From Tamarix chinensis (lineage: Eukaryota > Streptophyta > Magnoliopsida > Caryophyllales > Tamaricaceae), in the NCBI GenBank assembly GCA_030549775.1, contig CM060174.1, forward strand, positions 49,615,707 through 49,679,706: a stretch of 64,000 nt of DNA, written 5' to 3'. The position numbers and the translations under genes were made by a program. This document shows positions 23,878 through 34,791 of the stretch, piece by piece (positions within the stretch are counted from its first letter, which is position 1; every line of letters begins with the position of its first letter). The notes beneath the pieces were generated by a model. That model saw only the letters and a program-made list of their open reading frames with translations. It did no database searches and had not been told where the DNA came from.

Positions 23878-24255
23878 CAACTGATATAATTTTGTGGATA
23901 CTACTTTTAGTCACAGATTTTCTTTTGTGGGTAATAGTTTTAGTCACAGATATTATTTTGTGGACAATACTTGTAGTCATAGATACTGTTTTGTGGACAA
24001 TACTTTTAGTCACAGATATCATTTTGTGGTTAATACTTTTACTCATAGATATAATTGTGGGTATAAATTTTACCAACAGATAAATATCTGTGGGTAAAAG
24101 CAACTAATACCAACAGATCTTACGTATCTGTGGGTAAAACTTTTAAGCACATAGTTTTTACCCACAGATTTGTCACAGAAAAATATCTGTTGGTAAAAAC
24201 TTTTGCCAACAAAAATATGGCTTTTACCAACAGATAAGGCCTGTTGGAAAAAGTC
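23878..24255. repeat. CACTA right subterminal repeats
   Basis: Five to six tandem units of about 36-39 bp (23878-24065) on TTTTAGTCACAGATAT and TTTTGTGG, then CCAACAGAT/ATCTGTNGGTAAAA words in both orientations up to the terminal repeat. Mirrors the left end; candidate transposase binding sites. Confidence 0.8.
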
Positions 24256-24270
24256 AATTATTTTGTAGTG
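24256..24270 (-). repeat. CACTA right terminal inverted repeat
   Basis: AATTATTTTGTAGTG, the exact inverse of the left end, followed by AAG. Confidence 0.95.
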
Positions 24271-24614
24271 AAGGTCCATCTCAACTAGAGCTATTAAGAA
24301 GTCTACCCTAGCTATCTCTATGACCACATCTGAGTAGAGCCTAGTATAGTCCAATCTATCCCCAAATGACAACAACATAGATATAGATACATAAGAAGAT
24401 GCATTTAATGCTTCTTTAGCAACAAATGAAGAAGACACAAATGATAAAGATGCTCCTAAAAGAAGCAACATATAAACTAGTAGTGATAAGATTGAGAATG
24501 TACCAGTAACCACATCAAATGGTTTGTCAGCCTTTATATGGCTAATGACATTCAGGCGCCCACCTGACACTCCTCCCTGGTATCGTACATAATACCCTCC
24601 AATACTATGAGCCT
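24271..24614 (-). pseudogene. C protease region
   Basis: Minus-strand frame reading GGRLNVISHIKADKPFDVVTG, here in two parts: GGRLNVISHIKADK and PFDVVTGTFSILSLLVYM, then LLLLGASLSFVSSSFVAK. In the family the active site is LFDSGASHSFVSSSF, so the catalytic Asp-Ser-Gly is degraded to LLG here. It continues DRLDYTRLYSDVVIEIARVD and LIALVEMDL, then runs into the CACTA; past the CACTA it resumes HDFEIIIRLDM, matching the family's DLxDFDVILGMDWL. An apparent longer frame into 24070 is a read-through into the CACTA end. Confidence 0.8.
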
Positions 24615-25667
24615 AACCTTGAAATGTCCTGAAAATTTCTAATTTTAAAAAATTATATTTAAATAAGGTTTTATTGGAAAATTTAATTCAATAAATTATT
24701 TTTATTAAAATAAAAGGGAATTTATTAGGGCTATTTAAGAAGAAAATAATAAATAATTTTTATTAGAAAAGTTTTGGGTATTTTAGCTAATTAAAGGTTT
24801 TATTTTAGAAATTAATTAAATAAATTATTTTATTTAAAATAATAATGAGAAAATAGTTTCAAATTAATATTAATTTTATAAATAATTTAATTGGAGAAAT
24901 TTAGGGTGTTTTGCTAATTAAAATGGAATTTATGAAAAATCTTTTAAAAATCCTAATTTAGCCTAAAAAAAGATTTAAATATTATTTTATTTAAATATTA
25001 TTATTTTTAAATACCCCAAATATTTTAATTAATTTAAATACCCAACCTAATTATTTTTCTCTTTTTCTTTTTTTCCCTTTTCCCTTTTTTCTTTCTTCCT
25101 TTTCTTTCTTTTTCTTTTTCCTCTCCTTTTTTCCTCGTTTGGGCTGCCCCTCCCGCGGCCCAATTCCCTCCCTCCTTCCTTCTTCGGCATGGCCCAACCC
25201 GCACCCGTCGCCCTTCTTCCGCCCCTTGATGCGCTGCTTTTCATCCATTTTTTCATCGAAACTCTTAGTTTCGTTTAAACGCACCCTAACCACTACCGAC
25301 CCGGTCTCCCTTTTCTTTTCTTTCTTCCTTGTTCCCCGAACCGCCCAGTTTTCCCACCTTTCTTCTTCCTTCGCACCTGCCCAGCCTCGTCGACGCAGAC
25401 CTACAACCTCCGCCGCCGCTCAGCCGAGATTTTCGACACCGATCGTGCCCCTCTAACCTGCCTTTTCGTCCCTTTCTCTTTCCCTTGTTTCGGCATCCTC
25501 ATCAACCCAACCAAATCTCTCCCTTTTATCGCGCGATGCTCTCTCTCTCCTGCGCATTCCCCTACCTGAATTTTGCTTCCACCGGCCAACCAACGCCGCC
25601 GGTGACCCTAACCCTAATTCCTTTATCCCCTCACCGACCCATAGACCCTAACCTATCATTTACACTC

Positions 25668-25675
25668 TATAAATA
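25668..25675 (+). promoter_or_regulatory. TATA box of the A4 5' LTR
   Basis: TATAAATA followed by a C run, about 1,050 bp into the LTR; identical context at 35863 in the 3' LTR. Confidence 0.78.
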
Positions 25676-26594
25676 CCCCCCCCCATAATAACCTGTATCG
25701 AGCCTTTCATTTCATTACCCAAAATTTGACCCTTTTTGCCGCCGACTCTTTAGACACCTCGTTCGCCGCCTCCGGCCAACTTCTCCGCAATCCATGGCCA
25801 CCAAAATCTTCCTTGCACCTTCCTCTAGCTAACCAAACCATTCATCACCCTCGATTCTTTCTGCACAATTCTCCTCGGCTGTGTGAAATAGCCTTCCTGA
25901 TCAACCTTTTTTTTCTATCTCCGCCACCCTTCGAACCACCCTTAGCCACCTCTCTCGCCGCTTACACCGCCTCTTTCACCTCCCATTCTCTTCTGCAGAC
26001 TCTCCTCTTTCTCCTCATACCTTTATTTTCCTCTTTCTCCCTCTCCTCCTCTTTATTTCTCCTTCTCCTCCATTCGGCCACCACCATCGCCGCCGTGCGC
26101 CGCCATCTTTGGCTGCGCCGCCACCCTCATTCTGTCCCTCTCCCTATCTTATTTCTCCCTATCTTATTCTCAGCATGCAACTTTCCCCTCTTTCTTTTCT
26201 TTTTCCCACCTATCCCCACCAGCCTATGGTTGAACCCTAGACCCTCTCAACTATTTTCCCTATTTTTTTATAACTCTTAAATTATTTTATTTCAATTATT
26301 TGCATATAAATACTATTATTATTATTCTTAATATTTATATTTTTAATATGTATTATTGTTATTATTATTATTATTATTAGTATTAATGTTTTTATTAATA
26401 TTTATGTTGAGGGCTGAAGCCTACTGTATTTTAATTCAATTTTATTATTATTATTCTTATTATTTCTATATTTACTATTATTAATACTAAAATGTTATAA
26501 GTATAATTATTATTATTATTCCTATTTCAAATTTCCATTATTCTTATTCCATTATTATTAATACAAATATTTTAACATTAGTTTTGCTAATAAT

Positions 26595-26596
<2 letters not shown>

Positions 26597-26650
<54 letters not shown>
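26597..26650 (+). repeat. ATT microsatellite in A4
   Basis: About 18 pure ATT units, within a wider ATT-rich tract from 26300 to 26860. Confidence 0.95.
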
Positions 26651-27299
26651 TCTTCACTATTATTATTAATAAATTTGGTTATTTAATTTACTAATATTAT
26701 TATTATTAGTATTATTTTAGAAAAGGGATGAAGCCCTTATTTTACTATGTTTTTGAGTAATGTCCTTCTTATTATTATTGTTACTGTTTTTATTAACCTT
26801 ATTATTATTAATATTGATATTATTTTGGTATTTTTGCTATTATTATTTTAATATTTTATCAAAGCCTAGTCTTATATTAAGTTAGTTTTTAATATTATTT
26901 TGATAGGAGATAGTCTAATTTTAGCTTTTCTCTCATAATAGGTAAAACTAGTCAAAACCCTAAGGAGGCGTAGGAGCATGCTCCAAGACTGGTGTCGCTT
27001 TAGGTAAGGGTGTTACTAAGGCCACTGTGTGCGTATATGCATTATGTGCTTCATATGCTATGTATTCTATGTTTATGATTATTAATTATTTTTTATGTGG
27101 TATGATGTGGAGTTTAAGTATGTTTTTATGTATTTGCATGGCATATGTATCATGTATATGTGATGAAATGTGTTGTGACCCTGAAAGACATGCATGTGAG
27201 GATGTTGATGTGTTTTGTGTGGGAGAAAGGATGAGAAAGGAGGATGGGAAAATAAGTTGACTAAGGGATGTGAGTTGACCTAAGTACTTTAATAATTCC

Positions 27300-28080
27300 T
27301 GAGTGGAAGAATAACATGGGAAATTTATGGTTTTGTGTGGAAGAATATAAATTATTGTTTCGTGTGGGAGAATCTATTTTATGGTTTTGCATGGTTTTGT
27401 GTGAGAGGAATTAATTTATGGTGTGTTTGGGAGAATCTAATTTATGATGTTAATTAGAAGAATCTAATTTATGATGTTATATGGAAGAATCGAGTTTATG
27501 GTGTGTTTGGGAGAATATAATTTATGATGTTAATTTGAAGAATCTAATTTATGATGTTATTTGGGAGAATATAATTTATGATGTTAATTGGGAGAATCTA
27601 ATTTATAATGTTATATGGGAGAATCAAATTTATAGTTTGTTTGGGAGAATCTAATTTATGATGTTATTTGGGAGAATATAATTTATGATATTATATGGGA
27701 GAATCTAATTTATGATTTGATTGGGAGAATCTAATTTATGATTTGATTGGGAGAATCTAATTTATGATTTGTTTGGGGGAATCCAATTTATGGTTTTTCT
27801 TGGGAGATTCTAATTTATGATTTTATGTGGGAGAATCTAATCAATTGTAAGGTAAGGATGAATCTTCAATTTTATGTGATTTGAATCTAGGGTTTGGTAA
27901 GGATGAATATTTGGTTGGTATGGATTGAATTTAGGGTATTGTAAGACGGAATCTTGGGTTTTGCATGGTGGTATTAGGGTTTGCATGGTGGTATTAATGG
28001 TTGTGTGGTGGTATTAGGGTTGCGTGGTGGAGTTAGGGTTTTGCATGTGAGTTAATGATTGCATGGAATTTAGGGTTTGC
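27300..28080 (+). repeat. Two tandem repeat arrays of the A4 LTR
   Basis: 27300-27850: about twenty units of roughly 22-27 bp on GGGAGAATCTAATTTATGAT. 27950-28080: units with TTAGGGTTTGCATGG as in A3 and A5. The first array occupies the place of the longer telobox-like array in A3 and A5, so the LTRs of this family differ chiefly in which repeat expanded here. Confidence 0.8.
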
Positions 28081-28765
28081 ATGAAAAGTTCGAATGGTCG
28101 CATGGGATGTGTAAAGTCAGTATGGGAGTAAAATTTATGTATGAAAAGTTAATTTGGGATTTAAGGAAGGTAATATAAGCGTTGTTTGGGTAGTTAAACA
28201 CTCTCGATGGAAAATAATACGTGGAACATTATCTGGGTACGTAGGAGACGAAGCTAGGTTGTGGAGTGGCTAATTGTGAAATGTCGTGGTTAATAAAGGT
28301 TTGGAATGGCTAATTATGGTTGTTATGGTTAAATAAGGTTTAAAGTGGTTAGTTATGGTTTGTGGTGGTTGATTAGGGTTTGGTGTGGCTGCTTAAGGTT
28401 TTTGTTGTATCATGTGTTTTTGGTGATTCAGGTGTAATTATGAGAATGAAATCGATGATTTGTGATGTGTGGAGTGTTAAAATGATTTGGGTGATGTGAG
28501 GTGGAGTAAGAGGGGATGTTAAGGCCTAAATTAGGGTTTCGAGATAAAACCCTAGAGTGAGATGTGAAGTAGAATTGGAGGATAAGTGTAAAGAGAGTGA
28601 TTCATGCATGTCTAGGGTTTGGTGGTAGCACATGTGTAATTGGTGAATAAAGTATGATGATGAATATGGAATTTATGATTTATGATTCGTGCATGTCCAT
28701 GGTGGAAAGCCTTTGAATAAAATATTTACGACACTAAATACTCAAAGTGGAAGATATTGAGATGG

Positions 28766-29160
28766 GACCAGCCAATCCACCGGTCAGTAATAGTGGTTAG
28801 GGTTTTACCCTATGTGCGACCGATCCACCGGTTATAATAGTGGTTAGGACATGATGTCCTATGTGTGACCGGCCCACCGGTTATAATAGTGGGGGATCCC
28901 GATCTCAATGAAAATAAACCAGAGTTTTGCTAAGGCAAATAAAAGACACTAATTACTTACAGTGGAACACCATGCGAGGAGGAACCGAACCGATCCACCG
29001 GTTAGAAATAGTGGTTAGGGTTTTTACCCTATATGTGACCGATCCACCGGTTAAAATAGTGGTTAGGGTTTGGCCCTATTGTGACCGATCCACTGGTAAT
29101 AATAGTGGTTAGGGCATGATGCTCTATTGTGACCGGCCCACCGGTTATAATAGTGGGGTG
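28766..29160 (+). repeat. Array of short hairpin units in LTR A4
   Basis: Two blocks with GATCCACCGGTTATAATAG units. Small inverted repeats: TAGGGT/ACCCTA loop TTT at 28798-28812; TAGGACA/TGTCCTA loop TGA at 28845-28861; TAGGG/CCCTA with a TTTGG loop at 29063-29077; TAGGGCA/TGCTCTA (one mismatch) near 29109. Spacer with GTGGAACACCATGCGAG between blocks. Confidence 0.8.
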
Positions 29161-29364
29161 TTCCTATGCTCGCATGGATTGATAAAAGGCATGATGTGAA
29201 TCGGATTCTGATAAGAGATTAATTAAGTGATTAATCCAGATTATTCAGGGGCCTTTGTATGTATTTTTACCTGGTTGATCATAAGCATTTATGATTGTGT
29301 TCTTCTATTTTTTTTGCATGATGTATGTGCTTATGTGTAGGCCTTAGTGCTCGGTTACCTTACT

Positions 29365-29415
29365 CAGTATGTAGCATACTGATCACCCTTTTCATGGGTG
29401 CTGCTCATTCCCATG
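29365..29415 (+). other. Twin hairpin block of LTR A4
   Basis: Stem CAGTATG / CATACTG with loop TAG at 29365-29381: relative to A3 (CAGTACG / CGTACTG) both arms changed so that pairing is kept. Second stem CATGGG / CCCATG at 29393-29415. The LTR is broken by A5 at 29470, soon after. Confidence 0.75.
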
Positions 29416-30598
29416 AGTAGTATGCCCTTCTGACTTTATGCAGGTGGGTGAGATATCCGGTGGGGCTGAGTGTAATGCCCCGAAATTTTCTAATTTTAAA
29501 TGTTATATTTAAATAAGGTTGTATTTAAAATTTTAATTTAATAAATTATTTTATTAAAATAAAAGGAAATTTATTAGGGCAATTTAATAAGAAACTTTTT
29601 ATAAATAGGTTCAGTAAAGGAAATTTTGCTATAATACCTAATTACAGATTTAAATTTGGAAATTTATTTAAATAATTTATTTTCTTCAAATTAAGAAAGA
29701 TAAAATAATTTCATATTAATTTTAATTTTATAAATAATTAAATTAAATAAAATTTGAGTGATTATTACATTAAAATGGAATTTTGGAAAAATCCTTTAAA
29801 AAGCCTATTTTAGCCTAAAAAGGGATTTAAAATTTATTTTATTTAAATATTATTATTTTTAAATATCCTAAATATTTGGATTAAATTAAATGGACCCAAA
29901 TTAATTATTTAATTTTCCTTTTTCCTTCCCTTTTTATTTTCTTTCTTTCTTTCTTTCTTTTTCTTTCTTTTTCTTTCTTTTCCTTTTCTTTTCCTCGCCG
30001 AAATTGGGCCGCGCAACGGCCCAATCCATTCATTTTCCTTCGGTGCGGCCCAGCCCGCATCGCCACTTGCCTCGTCCCTCCTCACGCTGCGTTTCATATC
30101 ATTTTTCCAACTAAACGCCGTGTTTCACTTAAATTTTATAACCATTACCAGCTAACTCAAGACGCCGCGATTCAGCCTTTTATTTCTTCAAAGCTCGTCG
30201 TTTCATTAAACGACGTTTTACGTCGCACGAACCGCCCGGCCTGCCCTCCCTTTTTCCTTTTTTTCTCCCCCGCGAACCGGCCGGCCAGCCTCCCCCATCT
30301 TCTTCTTCCTCCTCCCGCCCGACGCCATAACCACCCACCTCCTTCCTTCCCCGGAAATGGCGTTGCCGGCCACACGTGGCGTGACCGGCTCTTCTCCCGC
30401 TCGTTTTCTTCCTCTCGGTCTGCACGTTCATTTGAAACCCTCAACTATCTCTCTCTCCCGCTCGTTTGCTCCATTCCTCTCGCGAAGGGTCGAGAAAAAT
30501 TTGATAATTTTGCCGCCCGATCGACACCATAACCATCACTTTTCTCATCAGCTTTGACCCCCTGATAACTTCCCCCAACTTGACTTAATCTCCAACAT

Positions 30599-30606
30599 TA
30601 TAAATA
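30599..30606 (+). promoter_or_regulatory. TATA box of LTR A5
   Basis: TATAAATA followed by CC, about 1,130 bp into the LTR, with downstream CCCCCGAAACCCTAAG as in A3. Confidence 0.78.
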
Positions 30607-31644
30607 CCTCTCTTATGGCCTGGGTTCGGGCTTTTTTTCCCCCGAAACCCTAAGCATCGTCTGTGCGCCACCGCCTCTTTAGACGACTCTTCCTCCATCT
30701 ATGGCTAACTTCAACGCCTTCTCTTCATCCCAATATCTTCCCTGCAACACCATCTAATTAACTAGACCATCCACGACCTTCGATTCACCTTGTACAAGCC
30801 TCCATAATTGTGTAAAGTTGGCTAGTTATCTCGCCAGAAAATTCCACCCCGAGACCTTGAAACGCCAGCCACCAGCACATGCGCCGCTTCTAACACCTTC
30901 CAAACCAACCATTAACTCCTGATAAATCTCCTCCACATCCCCATAGATTTATTTTATTTCTCTCCTTCCCCCTTACCTCTTTTTCTTCATTTTTAACCCT
31001 CTTAGATCCATTTTCCGGCCACCTCCGGGAACCACCGCCGGTTCCACCTACATCCTCCGACTCAAGGTGAAACCCTAGACATTTTAAACACTTAGTTTTG
31101 AATTATTGATAATTATTCTATTTTTAGTCTAAATTTTAGTGTTAATTCAACTTTAATTATTATTATTATAATTATTATTATTAGTAATATTGAATGTATT
31201 CTAATTTCTAAATTTTTGTTACAGGTCTGGGAGTATTGTTGAGTAAGATATATTATTCATCTCGGCCTTTACTTATTTAATTAAATTTTTACATGTTTAA
31301 TGTTATTATTAATAATAATATTAATATTATTATTATTAGTGTAATTATTTAGTTAATATTGTAATTATTTCAGGAGGATTATAAACCTAAAATTTTAACT
31401 AAGTCTCGCACATTTGCTTTTTACAACTATTATTAACATGTTTAACATTATTTCTAATTATATTATTATTATTATTATCTTTATTAACTTTATATTATAA
31501 GTATATATAATATTAATATCATTTTTACATTTTTGAATAGTGTTATTATTAAATGGATTGATTTTGAAAGCCACCTTGTAATTTTAAGAATTATGGTATT
31601 ATTAATATTAATATTCTACTAATAAGAGTGTTATTAATAATGTT

Positions 31645-31648
31645 TTAC

Positions 31649-31707
<59 letters not shown>

Positions 31708-31760
31708 CTATTATTGCTATTATTTCTATTATTACTATTATTACTATTATTACTATTTTG
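31645..31760 (+). repeat. ATT/ACT microsatellite in A5
   Basis: Pure ATT for about 14 units, then mixed ATTACT triplets. Confidence 0.9.
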
Positions 31761-32199
31761 GGAGAAGGGTAGAAACCCTTAGTTATCACCTTTTCAAAAG
31801 AAAATAAGTGAATTAGTTATATTAACTCCTATAGTTAATTATTGGATAGTAAAAGGTCATCCTAAAACCAAACCTCGAAATAAGTTAAAATTATATAAGA
31901 GAGTCTAATTCTAGTATGCTTTGATATAATAGGCGAACCCAATCAAATTACTCAAGTGGAATAGGAGCGTGCACCAAGACCGGTGACGTTTTAGGTAAGG
32001 GTCTACTAAGGTCATTTATGTGTTTACATGCTTTATGAATATGACATGTTATGTATTTTATGTTCGTTGTTCTTATTGATTATGCATGTGATATGGTTAT
32101 GAAGTTGGAGTATGTTATTATGAATGTCATGTGCCATGAAAAATATGTGTATGCTTATGTCATTAATGTATGACCTGAAGTGATATATGAATTAGGATT

Positions 32200-32715
32200 T
32201 GCATGTAAGAGGATGGTACTAGGGTTTGCATGAGATGGCATGGTGCTAGGGTTTGCACGGAAGGGAATGATACTAGGGTTTGCATGGAATAGCAAGAAGT
32301 TGAAGGTGTGCATGAAATAACATAATATTAGGGTTTGCTTGAATTAATGTGGAGTTAGGGTTTGCATGTGGATTAGGGTTTCATAAGAACATGCCTACAT
32401 GGAATTAATGTTGCATGGGGATCTGGGTCGCATGGAAGCATGTCTACGTGGAGCTAGGGTTTGCATATGAATTAGGGTTTTCATAGAAGGGTGGTATATG
32501 TGAAGCTAGGGTTTGCACATATGAGGTACGTGGAGTTAGGGTTTGCATGGGAGTGTGGTACGTGGAGATTGGGTTTGCATGGGAGCTAGGGTTGCATGGA
32601 AGCGTGGGTCATGTGTAGTTAGGGTTTGCATGGGAACTAAGATTTGCATGGAATTGTGGAGATAGGGTTTGCATGGAGTAGGGTTGCATGGGAGTTAGGG
32701 CTTTCATGGATTTAG
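32200..32715 (+). repeat. Telobox-like tandem repeats of LTR A5
   Basis: About twenty degenerate units containing TTAGGGTTTGCATGG or CTAGGGTTTGCATGG. Same array as 8335-8706 in A3. Confidence 0.85.
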
Positions 32716-32805
32716 TCATGCATGTTTGGGCAAATGTTTGTGAATTTCAAATGTTTTTGAATAAACTACTTAAGACACTAATATCTTAAAGTGGAAGAGT
32801 ATTGA

Positions 32806-33110
32806 GCCTGGTCTAGAGCGATCCACCGGTCAGGAATAGTGGTTAGGGTTTTACCCTATATGTGACCGATCCACCGGTAATAATAGTGGTTAGGACACGA
32901 GGTCCTATGTGTGACCGGCCCACCGGCAATAATAGTGGGGTGACTCGAGCTCAATAAATACAAACCAGAATTGTTAAAGCTCTTAAAAGACATAATTATT
33001 TACAGCGAAACACCATGCGAAGAGGAACCAGACCGATCCACCGGTCAGGAATAGTGGTTAGGGTTTTACCCTATGTGTGTCCGGCCCACCGATTATAATA
33101 GTGGGGTGTT
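32806..33110 (+). repeat. Array of short hairpin units in LTR A5
   Basis: Blocks with GATCCACCGGTAATAATAG. Inverted repeats: TAGGGT/ACCCTA near 32841; TAGGAC/GTCCTA with loop ACGAG near 32891. The second block is shorter than in A3, with one unit and the closing GGCCCACCGATTATAATAG. Confidence 0.75.
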
Positions 33111-33341
33111 CCTATTTTCGCATGGATTAATAAAAGGCATGGCGTGAATTGACTTTTGATAAAAGAAAGATTAAATGGTTAATCCGGACCTTTTGGGCCT
33201 TATGTGTGGACTGTTGATTATAAGTTATGGATGTCACTTTATGCTTCTATGTATTGTATGTATGAGTTGTAATTGTATGTGATCATTATCCTACATGAAT
33301 TAATGTGTTATATGCCGGCCTTAGTATTCGGTTACCTTACT

Positions 33342-33358
33342 CGGTACGTAGCGTATTG
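33342..33358 (+). other. First twin hairpin of LTR A5
   Basis: CGGTACG / CGTATTG with loop TAG; seven pairs, one a G-T wobble. The second stem (33370-33392) is CATGGG against CCCACG and so weaker here. Confidence 0.7.
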
Positions 33359-33717
33359 ATCACCCGTTTCATGGGTGCTGCTTATTCCCACGAGCAGAAG
33401 GCCCGTCTAATTTTTTGCAGGTAGGAGATACTTACTTTGATGCTATCGATGTCTACGGGACATCAGGAGGGGCAGAGTGATAGCTGGGCTGGATCAATCT
33501 TAGAGTGACGTGGCTATTGTCCTTTTTAAATTTATGATTCATGTTATCTTTTATTATGTTTGAATTGTCGAAACAATTTTACTAAGGTTTTTTAGTTATT
33601 ATCTGGAAAAACAATAGCCGGTATTTCGAATTATGTAAGACTTACGCGTACTCTGATTTCTGTTTTCATAAATTTGAATTTGTATGGTATTACTGATAAT
33701 GTTTTCTTAGCCTTAGC

Positions 33718-33761
33718 ACTTGGTACCAGAACGGTAGAAGTAAACTGGTCTGGTACTAAGT
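33718..33761 (+). other. Long terminal hairpin of LTR A5
   Basis: Arms ACTTGGTACCAGAACGG and CTGGTCTGGTACTAAGT around a 10-nt loop, 84 bp before the LTR end; one mismatch, the rest pairs or wobbles. Confidence 0.78.
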
Positions 33762-34136
33762 GTGGCGGTAACATCCCCAGAATTTACGGTTTTAATTTAT
33801 GAGTATTGCTTTTAAAAAAAATTGTGTAAATTTTGGGGTGTTACACTGAGTGTTGAGCATGTTTGGCTCAAATTTCAAGAGAGTTGTGGCCATATTTCAG
33901 CCTTTATGTAACCTCTATTGCTCCTTGTTATTCCTTTTGTTTTGGATTTTTCGAAATTAAATATTAATGTTTGTAGCTATTACTCCTTTCGAGGAATTTT
34001 GATTTTGCACTCTTATTTCTATCTTATTATTGATTCATGATTCTTTACGCGTACTCTCATTTTTAATGAATGACCTTTCGAGATCTTTTATGAGCTGTTG
34101 GTTTGAGTTTAATGTAAATCTTTTTTTAGCCCTAGC

Positions 34137-34180
34137 ACTTGGTACTGAAACGGTCGGAGAGAACCGGTTTGGTACTAAGT
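34137..34180 (+). other. Long terminal hairpin of LTR A4
   Basis: Arms ACTTGGTACTGAAACGG and CCGGTTTGGTACTAAGT. The pair at arm position 12 is A-T here and G-C in A5, a compensated change. Confidence 0.78.
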
Positions 34181-34276
34181 GTGGCGGTAACATTCCCAGA
34201 ATTCATGGGTTTTAAATTAAGTATTTTAATTACTTCCACTTTCAAAAAAAATTAGTGAATTTTGGGGTGTTACAAT

Positions 34277-34460
34277 TTGGTATCAGAGCGGTTGATCCTT
34301 TCGGACACGCTCTTTCGTTTTTAAAATGTTTTAAGTAGATACCACAAGTTGGTATCAAAGCGGTTGATCCTTTCGGTCACGCTCTTTCGTTTTAAAATTT
34401 TTAGTTGATATCACAAGTTGGTATCGAAGTGGTTGATATGTTTGACCACGCCTGTTTTTG
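34277..34460 (+). promoter_or_regulatory. A4 primer binding site and two tandem copies of its unit
   Basis: TTGGTATCAGAGC at 34277-34289, two bases after the LTR end, is the initiator-Met tRNA primer site usual for Ty3/gypsy chromoviruses. It is followed by CGGTTGATCCTTTCGG and the rest of a 72-bp unit, which repeats from 34349 (TTGGTATCAAAGC, about 69 bp) and, more degraded, from 34418 (TTGGTATCGAAGT). Only the first copy is a perfect primer site next to the LTR. Confidence 0.85.
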
Positions 34461-34791
34461 AAAATAAATTCGCTTTATAAAATTTTTATTGGATTTCAAA
34501 GTGTGTTTCAATCGTTCTTACGTTTTTAATCTTTTAAGTTGATACTATAAGTAGTATCATTTTCGAAATGAATTTGAATTACAAAGTTTTCCTTGATTTC
34601 CAATCATTTTTTAATCCAAAAAGAGTTTTCATTTTTAAATGTTTTCAATCCGGCCACGGTGAGAATCGAAAGGTAGAATTTTTTTAATTAAGCTTATTAT
34701 TAAGGGGGTAGTTTTTTTTTCATAAGCATTGTTTTTGTAGGGTATCCTTATTCCCTTAGAACCTTTCGACCCTAACCCTAGTAGCTGTAGG
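34461..34791 (+). other. Rest of the A4 interior, non-coding
   Basis: No gag or pol similarity and no open frame of note. The whole space from primer site to polypurine tract is about 555 bp. Confidence 0.7.

Larger units (their letters stand above)
18501..24270. mobile_element. CACTA (En/Spm-type) transposon, non-autonomous, with captured gene sequence
   Basis: A 5,770-bp element with perfect 15-bp terminal inverted repeats starting CACTACAAAATAATT, flanked by the 3-bp duplication AAG (18498-18500 and 24271-24273). Removing the element and one AAG restores the reading of the gypsy protease-RT linker on the minus strand. Subterminal repeats with CCAACAGAT and GGTAAAA fill both ends. No transposase (TNP2 or TNPA) is recognisable, so it would need a helper. 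It holds a HAK/KUP exon, a GC-rich block and a tandem array of about 149-bp units. Confidence 0.93.
29471..33845 (+). repeat. A5, solo long LTR with 5-bp target duplication CTGAG
   Basis: 4,375 bp, starting TGTAATGCCCC and ending GGTGTTACA, with identical CTGAG at 29466-29470 and 33846-33850. No primer site or interior, so a solo LTR. It is the innermost and therefore youngest layer of the B1 > C > A4 > A5 chain. Order of parts as in A3, to which it is closest in the repeat region. Frames in 29909-30557 are leader sequence. Confidence 0.93.
24620..34274 (+). repeat. A4 5' LTR, split by A5
   Basis: Starts TGAAATGTCC and ends GGGGTGTTACA. Without A5 and one CTGAG it is about 5.3 kb, long even for this group. 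Same order of parts as A3: AT-rich U3, pyrimidine tract at 25050-25135, GC-richer leader, TATA box, ATT tracts, tandem repeats, hairpin units, twin hairpins, terminal hairpin. Frames of 105-184 codons in 25139-26280 are compositional and lie in the leader. Confidence 0.88.

Noticed and set aside
23732..24103. 123-codon minus-strand frame with repeated SITHK-type units, and 86-codon plus-strand frame
   Set aside because: Translation of the CACTA subterminal tandem repeats.
25726..26280. 184-codon open frame after the A4 TATA box
   Set aside because: Same leader composition; in the 3' LTR of A4 the frame is broken by the deletion. No domain recognised.
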